Assembly (NCBI GenBank): GCA_002280555.1
Contig: NCEE01000022.1
Coordinates: forward strand, 1-33,334
DNA length: 33,334 nt
Origin: Sphingomonas sp. 32-62-10
GTDB taxonomy: Bacteria; Pseudomonadota; Alphaproteobacteria; Sphingomonadales; Sphingomonadaceae
Reading direction: 5' to 3'
This document shows, one piece after another, positions 7,198 through 17,500 of the stretch. The notes beneath the pieces were generated by a model. The model had not been told where the DNA came from and did no database searches. It saw only the letters and a program-made list of their open reading frames with translations. The first letter of the stretch is position 1. Each line of letters starts with the position of its first letter. The translations under genes and the position numbers were made by a program.

Positions 7198-8638
7198 CGG
7201 GGTGGTCTTTACGCAAAAGCAGCGCGGCGCGATGCGGATCGTGGCGACGGATGAGGGCACGCGCGCCCATCTCGGGCTGGCGCTTGCCGATGCGCGCGCG
7301 CGCGTGCCCGATCTGCTGGCTGTCGATCATGATCCTGTCGCCGATCAGCAACTGCTCGATCGGCTGGCCGATGCGTGTGACCGGTTCACGCCGATGGTCG
7401 CACTCGACGATGCCGGACTGACGCTGGATATCACCGGTTGCCCGCATGCTGGCGGCGAGGCGGGGCTCGTCGACGATATCGAGCATTGGGCCGCGCGCGC
7501 GGGCATGCAATTGCGCCATGCGCTGGCGAGCACGCCAGAGGCCGCGCAGGCACTGGCGCGGTTTCAGTCTGTGCCCGCTACTGATGAGAAAGCGGCGGTG
7601 CTGCGGCTTCCGATCGCGGCGCTGCGTGCCGATGATGATACCGAACTGGCGTTGCGGCGGGCGGGGCTGAAGACGATTGCGGATCTGGCGGGCAGGCCAA
7701 GCGCCCCGATTTCCGCGCGTTTTGGTGCGGAGACGAGCGATATGCTCGCGCGGCTGCTCGGCAAATCGGACAGCCGGATCACCCCGCGCCGTGCCGAGCC
7801 CGCCTTGCTGTTCGAACGTCGCTTTGCCGAACCCATCGCGCAAACCGATTATGCGCTGGCGGTGCTCGGTGAACTGGCAGGCGAAGCAGGTGAGGCGATG
7901 CTGGAGCGGCACAAGGGCGGGCGGCGCTTTGCCGCGCGGCTCTATCGCAGCGACGGCGCCGTGCGCGAACTCGGCGTTGAGGCCAGTCTCCCCTTGCGTG
8001 ATGCCAAGGCGGTAATGCGGCTGTTTGCCGAACGGCTCGATTCGCTGAATGATCCGATCGACCCTGGATTCGGGTTCGATCTGATCCGCTTGGCCGTTCC
8101 AGTGCTCGAGCCGCTCGCACCCACCCAGTTGCAACTGGAAGGCGGGGCCGTGGCGGCGGGCGAGCTGACCGCCTTGATCGACCGGCTGAGTACGCGGGTC
8201 GGTCGCGGGCATTTCCGGCGGCTGCGCGCGCGCGACACGCATATCCCCGAACAGGCGGTGCTCGCATTGCCAGCGGTCGATGCCCCGGAACCGAGCCTAT
8301 GGTGCGAGCCTGAAGCCGGAGAGCCGCCGCTGCGACCCATTCACCTGTTCAATCCGCCCCAGATCATCGAGGTGATCGCCGAAGTGCCCGATGGCCCGCC
8401 GCACCGCTTCCGCTGGCGGCGCACACTGCACGAGGTGACTCGGTTCGAAGGGCCCGAACGGCTTGCCGCCGAATGGTGGAAACGTGCCGGTGGGCCTTCA
8501 GGATTGGGGACAGGCCTGACCCGGGATTATTACCGCGTGGAGGATGCGCGTGGCCGGCGCTTCTGGATTTTCCGGCACGGGCTCTACGGGACGGAGAAGA
8601 TCAATCCCGACTGGTACATGCATGGCCTGTTCGCTTGA
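7097..8638 (+). CDS. imuB: ImuB, catalytically inactive Y-family polymerase-like protein
   Basis: 513-residue Y-family-related protein that bridges ImuA, DnaE2 and the beta clamp in the mutasome. The N-terminus RRFLALWFPYLSADRW and the segment VALDDAGLTLDITGCPHAGGE are family hallmarks. The Y-family acidic catalytic motif is not visible, as expected for ImuB, which has no polymerase activity of its own. A helix-hairpin-helix region (ALRRAGLKTIADLAG) and a little-finger-like domain follow. The start is uncertain: GTG 7097 has GGAG seven bases upstream, whereas ATG 7082 has no Shine-Dalgarno. Either start lies inside imuA, an overlap of at least 101 bases. The long upstream reading to 6929 is an Arg-rich artefact. 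dnaE2 starts seven bases after its stop. Confidence 0.92.
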   Translation: MTKAFSGKRRFLALWFPYLSADRWRRAGNAAPADGVVFTQKQRGAMRIVATDEGTRAHLGLALADARARVPDLLAVDHDPVADQQLLDRLADACDRFTPMVALDDAGLTLDITGCPHAGGEAGLVDDIEHWAARAGMQLRHALASTPEAAQALARFQSVPATDEKAAVLRLPIAALRADDDTELALRRAGLKTIADLAGRPSAPISARFGAETSDMLARLLGKSDSRITPRRAEPALLFERRFAEPIAQTDYALAVLGELAGEAGEAMLERHKGGRRFAARLYRSDGAVRELGVEASLPLRDAKAVMRLFAERLDSLNDPIDPGFGFDLIRLAVPVLEPLAPTQLQLEGGAVAAGELTALIDRLSTRVGRGHFRRLRARDTHIPEQAVLALPAVDAPEPSLWCEPEAGEPPLRPIHLFNPPQIIEVIAEVPDGPPHRFRWRRTLHEVTRFEGPERLAAEWWKRAGGPSGLGTGLTRDYYRVEDARGRRFWIFRHGLYGTEKINPDWYMHGLFA

Positions 8639-8645
8639 GCATGCC

Positions 8646-11600
8646 ATGTTTGCCGAACTGATTGCTGCCACCAACTATTCCTTCTTGCGCGGCGCATCGC
8701 ACCCCGAAGAGATGGTTGGCGAAGCGATTGCGCTTGGTCAGACCGGTATTGGCATTGCCGATCGCAACACCGTCGCCGGGGTCGTCCGCGCGCATGTCGC
8801 GCTGCGCGAGGCGATAGAGAAGGCGACTGGCCTCGATTTCAAGCTTGTCGTCGGCACACGGCTAGTGTTTGCCGATGGCACGCCCGATATCGTCGCCTAC
8901 CCCGCGACCCGCCACGGCTGGGGGCGGCTGTGCCGGTTGCTGACATTGGGCAACAGGCGGGCGGTGAAGGGCGGGTGCCTGCTCGGCCTTGCCGATTTGC
9001 TAGCGCATCTTGATGATCTGCTGCTGATCGTGCTGCCGGAAACGAGCTTCGTCGCTGAAGAGAATGTACCAGTCAGCGCCGAGTCCGTGATGCACGCCCC
9101 CGGCCTGCACCGCGCAAGCGGGAATGTAGATCGGCTGCGCTGGCTGGTGAAGGCAGCATCGGGGCGCGTTTGGCTTGGCGCGCGGATGCCCTATGCCGGG
9201 CGCGACCGGCGGATGCTCGCCAGGCGTGCCGCATTGGCCACCAAACTCGGCGTGCCGATGATCGCCACCAACGACGCGCTCTATGCCAACCCGGCAACGC
9301 GCCCTTTGCATGACGTGCTGAGCTGTATCCTGGCCAAAACGACGATCGCCACGGCGGGCAGGCGGCTGGAAGCCAATGCCGAACGCCATCTGAAATCACC
9401 CGACGAGATGGCTTGGTTGTTCCGTGATTATCCCGACGCCATTGCCGAGTCGACCCGGCTGCTCGGCCGGATCGACTTTTCGCTCGATCAGCTTCGCTAC
9501 GAGTATCCGCATGAGCCCGTTCCCGATGGCTGGAGCGCGCAGGACTGGCTTCAGCATATCGTGCTGATGGCGGCGCAGGCGCGCTATCCCGGCGCGTTGC
9601 CGGGCAAGCTCTGCCGGCTGCTCTATGAAGAGTTCGAGCTGATCCGTGAGCGCAACTACGCCTATTACTTCCTGACGGTCTACGAGATGGTCAAGTTCGC
9701 CCGCTCGGTCGATCCGCCGATCTTGTGTCAGGGGCGGGGGTCGGCTGCCAATTCGGTGGTGTGTTTCCTGCTCGGCATCACCTCGGTTGATCCAATGAAA
9801 TACGACCTGCTCTTCTCGCGTTTCGTATCGTCCGAGCGGGATGAGCCGCCCGATATCGATGTCGATTTCGAGCATGAGCGACGCGAGGAGGTGATGCAGC
9901 ATATCTATGCGCGCTATGGCCGCGACCGCGCCGGGATCGCTGCGACCGTCATTCATTACCGCCCACGCAGCGCGGTGCGCGAGGTCGGCAAGGTGCTCGG
10001 CTTTACCGAGGATGTGACGACGCGGATCAGCAGCACCGTATGGGGCAGCTATGCCAGTGCGATGGAGGAGAAACGCTTTGCCGAAACGGGCTTCAGCCTC
10101 GACGATCCGGCGATGCTGCGACTGAAGACTTTGGTCGATCAGTTGCTGCATTTTCCCCGGCATTTGTCGCAGCATGTCGGCGGGTTCGTGCTCACCCAGG
10201 GGCGGCTCGACGAAATGGTACCGATCCATAATGCCGCAATGGCGGACCGCACCTTCATCGAATGGGACAAGGACGATATCGACGCGCTCGGGCTGATGAA
10301 GGTCGATGTGCTCGCGCTCGGCATGCTTACCTGCATCCAGAAAAGCTTCGAGCTGCTGCGCGCCGAGGGGCTGGCCGATCACCAGCTCGATACCATCCCG
10401 GCGGATGATCCGGCAGTCTACGACATGCTGTGCAAGGGCGACAGCATTGGCGTGTTCCAGGTCGAAAGCCGTGCGCAGATCAACATGCTGCCGCGGCTGA
10501 AACCGCGCGAGCTCTACGATCTCGTCATCCAGGTCGCGATCGTGCGACCGGGGCCGATCCAGGGCGATATGGTGCATCCCTATCTGCGGCGGCGGGCGGG
10601 CCGCGAGAAGGTGGAATATCCGTCGCCCAGCCCCGACAATGGCCCCGCCGATGAACTGAAACAGCTGCTCGGCAAGACTTACGGCGTGCCGCTGTTTCAG
10701 GAACAGGCGATGAAGCTGGCGATCGTGGCGGCCAAATTCACCCCCGGTGAGGCAAACCGGCTGCGCAAGTCGATGGCGACTTTCCGCAATGTCGGCGGGA
10801 TGGATCATTTTGAGGAAAAGATGATCGGCGGCATGGTCGCGCGCGGCTATGAGGCCGATTTCGCCCGGCGGTGCTTCGATCAGATCAAGGGCTTTGGCAG
10901 CTACGGCTTTCCCGAAAGCCATGCGCTGGCATTTGCGCGGCTGGTCTATGTGTCGTCCTGGATCAAATGCCACCACCCCGCGGTTTTCGCCTGTGCGTTG
11001 CTGAACTCGCAGCCGATGGGTTTCTATGCGCCCGCGCAGATCGTGCGCGATGCGCGCGAACATGGGGTCGAGGCGCGCGGTATCGATGTCGCCTGGAGCG
11101 GGTGGGATAATGCGTTGGAGCGAGTTGACGGGGTGGGCGGTGGCCACCCCCATGCGCTCCGCCTCGGCTATCGCCAGATCACCGGCTTTCGGCAGGAATG
11201 GGCCAACGACATCGTCCGCTCCCGCGCCGCCGCTCCCTTCACCTCGATCGAAGATCTCGCACGCCGCGCTAATCTCCCGCAACGCGCGCTACGATTGCTG
11301 GCGGATGCCGATGCGTTCCGATCGATCGCGCTGGATCGGCGCGCGGCGTTATGGGAAGTGCGCCGCACGCCCAGCGGTGAGCTGCCGCTGTTCGCCGCCG
11401 CCCGCGCGTGTGAACTAGGCGAGGAGGCGGATGTGGCGCTCCCGCTCATGTCACCGGCCGAGCATGTCGTGGCTGATTATCAGATGACGCGGCTGTCGCT
11501 GAAGGCACACCCGATGAGCTTCCTGCGCGAGGAACTGCGCGCCGAGGGCATACTTAGTTGTGCGGAGACGAATGCCGCGAAGAACGATGCCCGCGTTCGC

Positions 11601-12008
11601 ACCGCCGGGATCGTGCTGGTCCGCCAGCGGCCGGGCAAGGGCAATGCGATTTTCATCACGATCGAGGATGAAACCGGGGTCACCAATATCGTGCTCTGGG
11701 CGCGCCAGTTCGAGATTTTCAGGCGACAGGTAATGGCATCGCGGTTGATGCTTGTCGAAGGGCAGCTGCAGCGCAGCGTCGAGGGTGTCGTTCATTTAAT
11801 GGCGAGCCGGATCATCGATCGAAGTGTGATGCTCGATACGCTTTCGGAGCGCGGCGAGACGCCAGTTGAACGATCCCGCGCCGACGAGTTCGATCACCCC
11901 CAGCATCCGCGTAGTAAAATTGCGCGCACGGCAGGGGTAGGGGCCGAACCCAGGGGCAGCCATCCGCGCAACGTGCGGATCATCCCCAAATCACGCGACT
12001 TTCACTGA
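8646..12008 (+). CDS. dnaE2: DnaE2 (ImuC) error-prone DNA polymerase
   Basis: 1120-residue C-family DNA polymerase III alpha-type subunit of the translesion mutasome. The PHP domain opens the protein (FAELIAATNYSFLRGASHPEE, residues 2-22). The palm carries GRGSAANS (363-370) and the catalytic aspartates of PDIDVDF (402-408; D403, D405, D407). Fingers and helix-hairpin-helix segments follow, then an OB-fold (IFITIEDETGVTNIVLW). The C-terminus RNVRIIPKSRDFH is typical of DnaE2 and differs from replicative DnaE. The ATG at 8646 is chosen because the longer frame back to 8544 runs into imuB. The gene is seven bases behind imuB and should share its LexA control. Its end overlaps the convergent DUF4199 gene by seven bases. 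Confidence 0.96.
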   Translation: MFAELIAATNYSFLRGASHPEEMVGEAIALGQTGIGIADRNTVAGVVRAHVALREAIEKATGLDFKLVVGTRLVFADGTPDIVAYPATRHGWGRLCRLLTLGNRRAVKGGCLLGLADLLAHLDDLLLIVLPETSFVAEENVPVSAESVMHAPGLHRASGNVDRLRWLVKAASGRVWLGARMPYAGRDRRMLARRAALATKLGVPMIATNDALYANPATRPLHDVLSCILAKTTIATAGRRLEANAERHLKSPDEMAWLFRDYPDAIAESTRLLGRIDFSLDQLRYEYPHEPVPDGWSAQDWLQHIVLMAAQARYPGALPGKLCRLLYEEFELIRERNYAYYFLTVYEMVKFARSVDPPILCQGRGSAANSVVCFLLGITSVDPMKYDLLFSRFVSSERDEPPDIDVDFEHERREEVMQHIYARYGRDRAGIAATVIHYRPRSAVREVGKVLGFTEDVTTRISSTVWGSYASAMEEKRFAETGFSLDDPAMLRLKTLVDQLLHFPRHLSQHVGGFVLTQGRLDEMVPIHNAAMADRTFIEWDKDDIDALGLMKVDVLALGMLTCIQKSFELLRAEGLADHQLDTIPADDPAVYDMLCKGDSIGVFQVESRAQINMLPRLKPRELYDLVIQVAIVRPGPIQGDMVHPYLRRRAGREKVEYPSPSPDNGPADELKQLLGKTYGVPLFQEQAMKLAIVAAKFTPGEANRLRKSMATFRNVGGMDHFEEKMIGGMVARGYEADFARRCFDQIKGFGSYGFPESHALAFARLVYVSSWIKCHHPAVFACALLNSQPMGFYAPAQIVRDAREHGVEARGIDVAWSGWDNALERVDGVGGGHPHALRLGYRQITGFRQEWANDIVRSRAAAPFTSIEDLARRANLPQRALRLLADADAFRSIALDRRAALWEVRRTPSGELPLFAAARACELGEEADVALPLMSPAEHVVADYQMTRLSLKAHPMSFLREELRAEGILSCAETNAAKNDARVRTAGIVLVRQRPGKGNAIFITIEDETGVTNIVLWARQFEIFRRQVMASRLMLVEGQLQRSVEGVVHLMASRIIDRSVMLDTLSERGETPVERSRADEFDHPQHPRSKIARTAGVGAEPRGSHPRNVRIIPKSRDFH

Positions 12009-12547
12009 CCTGCCCCTGCCCTCGCCGGCAAGAAGCGGCTGTTGCGCAACAGCGCCGCCGAGACGAGCGACACCAGCACGCCGACCGGAAAAATCTCGGT
12101 GAACGTCATCGGCAGCCGGTAAAGCGGGTTGGCATATTGCAGCTTGAAGGCTTCCATCTCGGCGGTGAATTTGGCGAGTGCCGCGCCACTGACGCCCTTT
12201 GCCCTTTCCGCCTCGATCAACTGCCGCGCATAGTCGGCGCCAAAATCCATCCCCGTCACCGCCAGCGCGGCTTCCCATGCAAGGCAATAGAATATCCCGG
12301 CGAGAGTGCTGACCCCCATGCCAAGCGCGAGCGCGGGCCAAAAGCGGATAACGCCGCCACCATCGACATCGCGCTGACGCTTGATCGCGACGAAGATCGC
12401 ACTGAGCGCCACCAGCATCGTGGTATAGCCGATCAGCAGGCCATAGTGTTCGGGCGGATTGTCCTTCAGCAATACCGTCAGCCCGAAGGTCGGGATCGCG
12501 ATGATCACTCCGGCGATAACCCCGTAGACGAGAATGTTGCGCAGCAT
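12002..12547 (-). CDS. DUF4199 domain-containing membrane protein
   Basis: 181 residues with four predicted membrane helices at about 5-27, 36-56, 70-92 and 147-167. A hydrophilic loop of about 50 residues lies between helices three and four and is rich in Ala, Glu and Lys. This matches the DUF4199 family, whose function is unknown. It follows the membrane-tethered LuxR-type gene on the same strand after 108 bases that contain a strong hairpin (12625-12647), so it may have its own promoter or receive read-through. The 3' end overlaps dnaE2 convergently. In sphingomonads DUF4199 and LuxR-type genes often sit together, as far as I recall; this was not checked. Confidence 0.8.
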   Translation of the reverse strand: MLRNILVYGVIAGVIIAIPTFGLTVLLKDNPPEHYGLLIGYTTMLVALSAIFVAIKRQRDVDGGGVIRFWPALALGMGVSTLAGIFYCLAWEAALAVTGMDFGADYARQLIEAERAKGVSGAALAKFTAEMEAFKLQYANPLYRLPMTFTEIFPVGVLVSLVSAALLRNSRFLPARAGAGQ

Positions 12548-12624
12548 TGATGCCTCCCCGTGTTGGCCCGTGTTGAAACGCCCCCGTCATCAACCCGCCC
12601 AACCAGCCCGGCAATCGTCCGAAA

Positions 12625-12647
12625 GGGTGATTGGGCGCCAATCACCC
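12625..12647 (-). terminator. Terminator-like hairpin between the LuxR-type and DUF4199 genes
   Basis: Ten-base perfect arms GGGTGATTGG (12625-12634) and CCAATCACCC (12638-12647) enclose a three-base loop. The hairpin begins eight bases after the LuxR-type stop on the minus strand and is followed there by TTTC. The stem is strong but the T run is short, so termination may be partial. It could also be a processing signal or operator. Confidence 0.6.
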
Positions 12648-12655
12648 GCAATACT

Positions 12656-13069
12656 TCACGGCACGATCCCTAGCATGCGCGCACGGTTGATCGCATCGGT
12701 GCGGCGCTCCGCCTCGAGCTTTTCGAAGAGCCGCGCGATATGCGTCTTGACCGTATTGGGCGAGACCTGGAGCACCTGCGCGATCTGCTTGTTCGACTTG
12801 CCCGCCGCAAGCTCGTGGAGCACGGTCAGTTCGCGCGGCGAAATCTTCAGCGCTTCGATCGCTTTCGGATTGCCGTCGAACGGCAATGCAGCTGGTTGGC
12901 GCAGCGCGCGGGCGCCGACGAAGATGCCGAGTGCGAGGAAGACAATCGCCACCAGCGCGAGATAGACATCGCCCATCCGCATCCGCACGACGGCCTGATA
13001 ATCGAGCCATTGCAGCACGAACGTACCTGCTGCCAGAAACGCGCCATAGCCTGTCACGCGCCGCCACAT
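12656..13069 (-). CDS. Membrane-tethered LuxR-type HTH regulator
   Basis: 137 residues. Two hydrophobic segments at about 5-22 and 34-55 are followed by a LuxR/GerE helix-turn-helix at about 76-132. The latter contains ISPRELTVLHELAAGKSNKQIA, with recognition helix VSPNTVKTHIARLFEKL. There is no receiver or autoinducer domain, so the membrane part is the only candidate sensor. The start ATG at 13069 has a strong GGAGGG upstream. The gene begins only 31 bases after the outer-membrane channel gene of the RND operon on the same strand, so it may be co-transcribed with the pump. A hairpin follows its stop. A membrane-bound DNA-binding domain could act in place or be released by proteolysis; neither is shown. 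Targets are unknown. Confidence 0.87.
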   Translation of the reverse strand: MWRRVTGYGAFLAAGTFVLQWLDYQAVVRMRMGDVYLALVAIVFLALGIFVGARALRQPAALPFDGNPKAIEALKISPRELTVLHELAAGKSNKQIAQVLQVSPNTVKTHIARLFEKLEAERRTDAINRARMLGIVP

Positions 13070-13100
13070 CGCTGGTCCCTCCGCCGCTCGAAGCAGCAGT

Positions 13101-14558
13101 CTAGCGCTTGGTCGGGCTCGCCGCTACCGTCCCATCCGGCCCCACATCGGTCAGCGCATCGCCGCCGAGTGTGCGGTACAGCGTTATCCGGTTGGTGGCT
13201 GCCACTAGTTGAGTCTGCGTCAACGATCGTTGCGCCTGGTACAGGCTGCGCTGGGCATCGAGATTGGCAAGGAAGCTGTCGATCCCGCCCCGATAGCGCG
13301 CTTCGGTCAGGCGATAGCTATCGGTCGCCGCCGCCGCCAGCCGCTGTTGCGCGCCAAGCTGATCGTCGATCGTGCCCCGCCGTGCCAGCGCGTCTGCCAC
13401 TTCGCGAAACGCGACCTGGATCGCGCGTTCGTAGCTTGCGACCGCAATGTCAAACTGCGCGCGCGCCTGCGCCAGCGCCGCCTTGTTGCGGCCCCCCGCA
13501 AACACCGGATAGCTGAGCGTCGGCGTTGCGGTGTAGTTGAAGGCGCGTGTCGTAAAGAGCTGCGACAGCCCGTTCGAGGCAAGCCCCGCCAGCGCCGTCA
13601 GCAACAGCCGTGGCAACAGCGCTGCGCGCGCGGCACCCACTTCTGCATTGGCGGCGCGCAGCTGATATTCGGCCTGCACCACATCGGGGCGGCGCAGCAG
13701 GATGCTCGTGTCCAGCGCAGGCGGGGCATCGCCAATGCTGCCTGCGGCCTCGGTAATCGATCCTGGCAGCAGCGCGGCATCCACGGGGGCGCCAACCAGC
13801 AATTGCAGTGCATTCACATCCTGCGCCAGCGCGGTCATCTGCGTCGCGCGATCGGATTGCGCGGTGGCGAGCACGGTTTCGGCCTGCGCGACATCGGTAC
13901 GCGCAGCGATGCCGCCGTCGAGCCGTGCGCGCGTCAACCGAACACTGGCGCTGGCATTGGCGACAGTTTCCTCGGCGATCGCCAGCAGGCTCTTGTCGGC
14001 GGCATATTGCAGCCACGCCGCGCCGATATCACCGATCAGCGCCAGCCGGGTTGCGCGCGCGCCGACATCGCTGGCGAAATAGCGCGCCTGATCGGCCCGA
14101 CTGAGCGCGGCGAGCCGCCCGAACAGGTCGATCTCGAACTGGGTAATCCCCAAGCCAATGTTCAGATTGGTGCGCTGCCCGCCTTGCACCGGCGACCCGT
14201 TGACGTTCGATCGACCCGTGCCGGGATCAACAAAGCTCGCGCTGTTGTTGCTGTTGATCAGCGGCATCTGTTCTGCCCGCTGGGCACGATATTGCGCGCG
14301 GGCGCTCTCGATATTGGCCGCCGCGATGCGTAGGTCGCGATTATTGTCGAGAGCTTGATCGATGATCGCCTGGAGCCGGGCATCGCGGAAGACGTCGCGA
14401 TAGCCGAGCATCGGCAGCGCGGCGTCGCCGGGCTCGCCATAGACTCCGCCGCTCGGGAAAGCAGCCGGCACCGGCAAAGCAGGGCGCTTGTCGGGCGCGA
14501 CCATTGAGCAGGCGGTGAGCGCGAGCAGCGCAGCGATCGAGGTGAGGGGGCGGATCAT
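13101..14558 (-). CDS. RND efflux outer-membrane channel lipoprotein (NodT/OprM family)
   Basis: 485-residue outer-membrane factor of a tripartite efflux pump. The N-terminus ends in a lipobox (LTAC, lipidated Cys17), so the mature protein is predicted to be an outer-membrane lipoprotein. Two OEP repeats follow, with family motifs such as ALDNNRDLRIAAANIESARA, LLRRPDVVQAEYQLRAANAEVGAARAALLP and a C-terminal YRGGIDSFLANLDAQRSLYQAQ. Such proteins form a trimeric channel-tunnel that docks to the pump and adaptor. The ATG at 14558 overlaps the pump stop by four bases (ATGA), indicating translational coupling. Substrate cannot be predicted. The LuxR-type gene starts 31 bases downstream. Confidence 0.94.
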   Translation of the reverse strand: MIRPLTSIAALLALTACSMVAPDKRPALPVPAAFPSGGVYGEPGDAALPMLGYRDVFRDARLQAIIDQALDNNRDLRIAAANIESARAQYRAQRAEQMPLINSNNSASFVDPGTGRSNVNGSPVQGGQRTNLNIGLGITQFEIDLFGRLAALSRADQARYFASDVGARATRLALIGDIGAAWLQYAADKSLLAIAEETVANASASVRLTRARLDGGIAARTDVAQAETVLATAQSDRATQMTALAQDVNALQLLVGAPVDAALLPGSITEAAGSIGDAPPALDTSILLRRPDVVQAEYQLRAANAEVGAARAALLPRLLLTALAGLASNGLSQLFTTRAFNYTATPTLSYPVFAGGRNKAALAQARAQFDIAVASYERAIQVAFREVADALARRGTIDDQLGAQQRLAAAATDSYRLTEARYRGGIDSFLANLDAQRSLYQAQRSLTQTQLVAATNRITLYRTLGGDALTDVGPDGTVAASPTKR

Positions 14559-17500
14559 GCGCCTGTGGGCCCGGACGGTTGCGGTGGCGGTGTCGGTTCG
14601 TGGTGGAAACGCTTCAGCGTGTCGCGCGTGGTGCGGCGGACGAGGACGAAGAATAGCGGAATGTAAAAGATTGCGAGCACAGTTGCCGTCAGCATCCCGC
14701 CGATCACCGACGTGCCAATCGCGATGCGGCTATTCGCGCCCGCACCGGTAGACACGGCTAGAGGCAGCACGCCAAAAATGAACGCCAGGCTGGTCATCAG
14801 GATCGGCCGCAGCCGCAGCCGGGCGGCCTCCACTGCCGCGACGATCACGCGCTTGCCCTGCTTCTCAGCCTGTTCGGCAAATTCGATCATGAGAATGGCG
14901 TTCTTGGCGGCCAGCCCCATCGTCGTCAGCAGCCCGATCTGCAGGTAAACGTCGTTCTGGAGGCCCCGCAGCGTCACCGCGAAGATCGCGCCGACCAGCC
15001 CCAGCGGGATGACCAGCAGCACCGCGACCGGTATCGTCCAGCTTTCATAAAGCGCCGCCAGACACAGGAAGACGACAAGCAGCGACAGCCCGTAAAGGAT
15101 CGGCGCTTGGCCCGACGAGAGCCGCTCCTGGAACGACAGCCCGGACCAAGCAACCGACGTGCCGGGATATTTGGCGGCGATCGCGGCGATCCGGTTCATC
15201 GCCTCACCCGAACTTTGTCCCGGCGCGGCCTGGCCCTGAAACTCGACCGAGGGAATGCCCATGAAGCGCGCCAGCGATGGCGGTGCGGTCGACCAGGAAA
15301 TCCCGGCAAAGGAGGAGAACGGCACCATCGATCCATCCGATGCGCGGACGAACCATTGCGACAAATCCTCCGGCGCAGCGCGATAGGGCGCGTCGCCCTG
15401 CACGTAGACTCGCTTCACCCTTCCGCGATCGTTGAAATCATTCACGTATCGCCCACCCCAGGCGGTCGACAATGTGTTGTTCACATCGTTCTGGCTCAGC
15501 CCCATCACCGCCAGCTTTTGCTGGTCGATGTCAATCGCCAGCGTCGGCTGATCGTCGAGATCGCTGAGCCGCACCTGCGCCAGCACCGGATCGTCCATCG
15601 CCTCGGCAAGGATTTTCTCGCGAACCGTGCGGAACTGTTCGCGGGTCATGCCGCCGCTATTCTGCAGTTGCATCGAAAAGCCATTGGACTGGCCAAGCCC
15701 GCGAATGGCCCCGGGCACGAGCACATTGACGCGCGCGTCACGAAAGCCCGCAAAGGCCCCCGTTGCGCGTTTGACGATCGCGTCGGCGCTATCCTTGCTG
15801 GTGGTGCGTTCAGACCAGTCGCGAAAGGCGATGAACCCGCGCCCTTGGTTTTGGCCGCCCGGCCCGCCACCGCCACCACCGCCAGCCACCGTCAGCATCG
15901 CGCGCAGATTGGCCTTTTCCTCGGTCAGGAAATATTTCTCCACCGCGCGTTGCACTTCAGCGGTGCGGCCCGCGGTAGCGCCTGGAGGCAGGGTGATCTG
16001 CAACTGCGCGCCACCTTGATCCTCGGTCGGCAGGAAGCCGGTCGGCAACCGCACGAACAGCGCAATCAGCAGCGCAACGACCCCAGCATAGATCAGCAGG
16101 AACAACCATTTGCGATCGACCACCTTTTCGACTGACGCGACGTAATTGTCGGTCATTCGTGCAAAGCCGGTGTTGAACCAGTCGCGGGCGCGTTCGGTGC
16201 GCTGGGCGATCAAGCTGCTCGATTTCGGAGTTTCCCGGCGGTGCTTCAGCATCGTCGCGGTCAGTGCAGGGGTCAGCACCAGGGCGACGACGACCGAGAG
16301 GACCATTGCCGACACGATCGTGACCGAAAACTGGCGATAAATGACGCCCGTCGATCCGCCGAAAAAAGCCATCGGCAGGAACACGGCAGAGAGCACCAAT
16401 GCGATCGCGATGAGCGCGACGGTGATCTCGTCCATCGACTTGATCGTCGCCTCACGAGGGGACATTTCAGGGTTTTCGTCCATCAGCCGCTCGACATTTT
16501 CGACGACAACAATGGCATCGTCCACGAGCAGACCGATTGCGAGCACCAGCCCGAACAGCGTCAACGTGTTGATCGAGAAACCGGCGAGCGCGAACACTGC
16601 AAAGGTGCCGAGCAGCACCACCGGCACAGCAATCGTCGGGATCAGCGTGGCGCGCCAGTTCTGCAGGAATACAAACATCACGATCACGACGAGGATGATT
16701 GCCTCGATCAGCGTCTTGACGACTTCTTCGACCGACAGCTTGATGAAAAGGGTCGCGTCCTGCGGGTAGGCGACGGCAAAGCCCTGCGGCATTGATTTGG
16801 TCGCGGCGGCGACTTCGCTTTTCACCAGTTCGGCGGTCTTCAGCGCGTCAGCACCCGGCGCGAGCGACACGGCGAAACCAGCGCCCGGATGGCCGTTGAT
16901 CCGGCTGCGCACGCCGTAATTCTCCGCACCCAGCTCGACCCGGGCGACGTCGCCCAGCCGCACTGTCGATCCGTCCGGCGCGGTCTTCACGACGATGTTT
17001 TTGAACTGATCGGCGGTGCGCAGCCGCGACTGTGCGGTGACGGTGGCGTTCAGCATCTGCGTATCGGGCATTGGCTGGCCACCGATCTCGCCAGCCGCGA
17101 TCTCGCTATTTTGGGATTGGATCGCGGCGATCGCATCGCCGGGTACTAACGAAAATGCTGCAAGTCGCTCCGGGTTCAACCAGATCCGCATGGCATATTG
17201 CGCGCCGAACACATTGGTGTCGCCCACGCCTTCCAATCGGGCGATCCGATCTTGCAGGTTCGACACCAGATAATCTGAGACGTCCTGGTTCGTGCGCGTA
17301 TCGGTGGTGTCATAGATCGCGAAGATCATCAGAAAATCGGGGTTTGATTTGGTTACGGTCAGCCCCTGTTGCTGCACCTGTTGTGGCAGGCGCGAGATCG
17401 CCTGCTGCACTTTGTTCTGGACTTGGACCTGGGCGATATCGGGATCGACATTCTTGTCGAAAGTCGCCGAAATGCTCACCGATCCGCGCGAGCTGGAGCT

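Noticed and set aside
7154..8242. A 362-codon minus-strand open frame inside imuB
   Set aside because: It is antisense to a well-supported imuB, low in hydrophobic residues, and has no recognisable family.
9396..11282. A 628-codon open frame antisense to dnaE2
   Set aside because: It mirrors the codon structure of a clearly real dnaE2 in high-GC DNA, has His/Arg/Asp-rich composition, and shows no recognisable domain or own ribosome-binding site.
15840..15895. Glycine run in the RND pump as an unusual insertion
   Set aside because: It falls in a periplasmic loop that is glycine-rich and variable in AcrB relatives, so it is probably ordinary.
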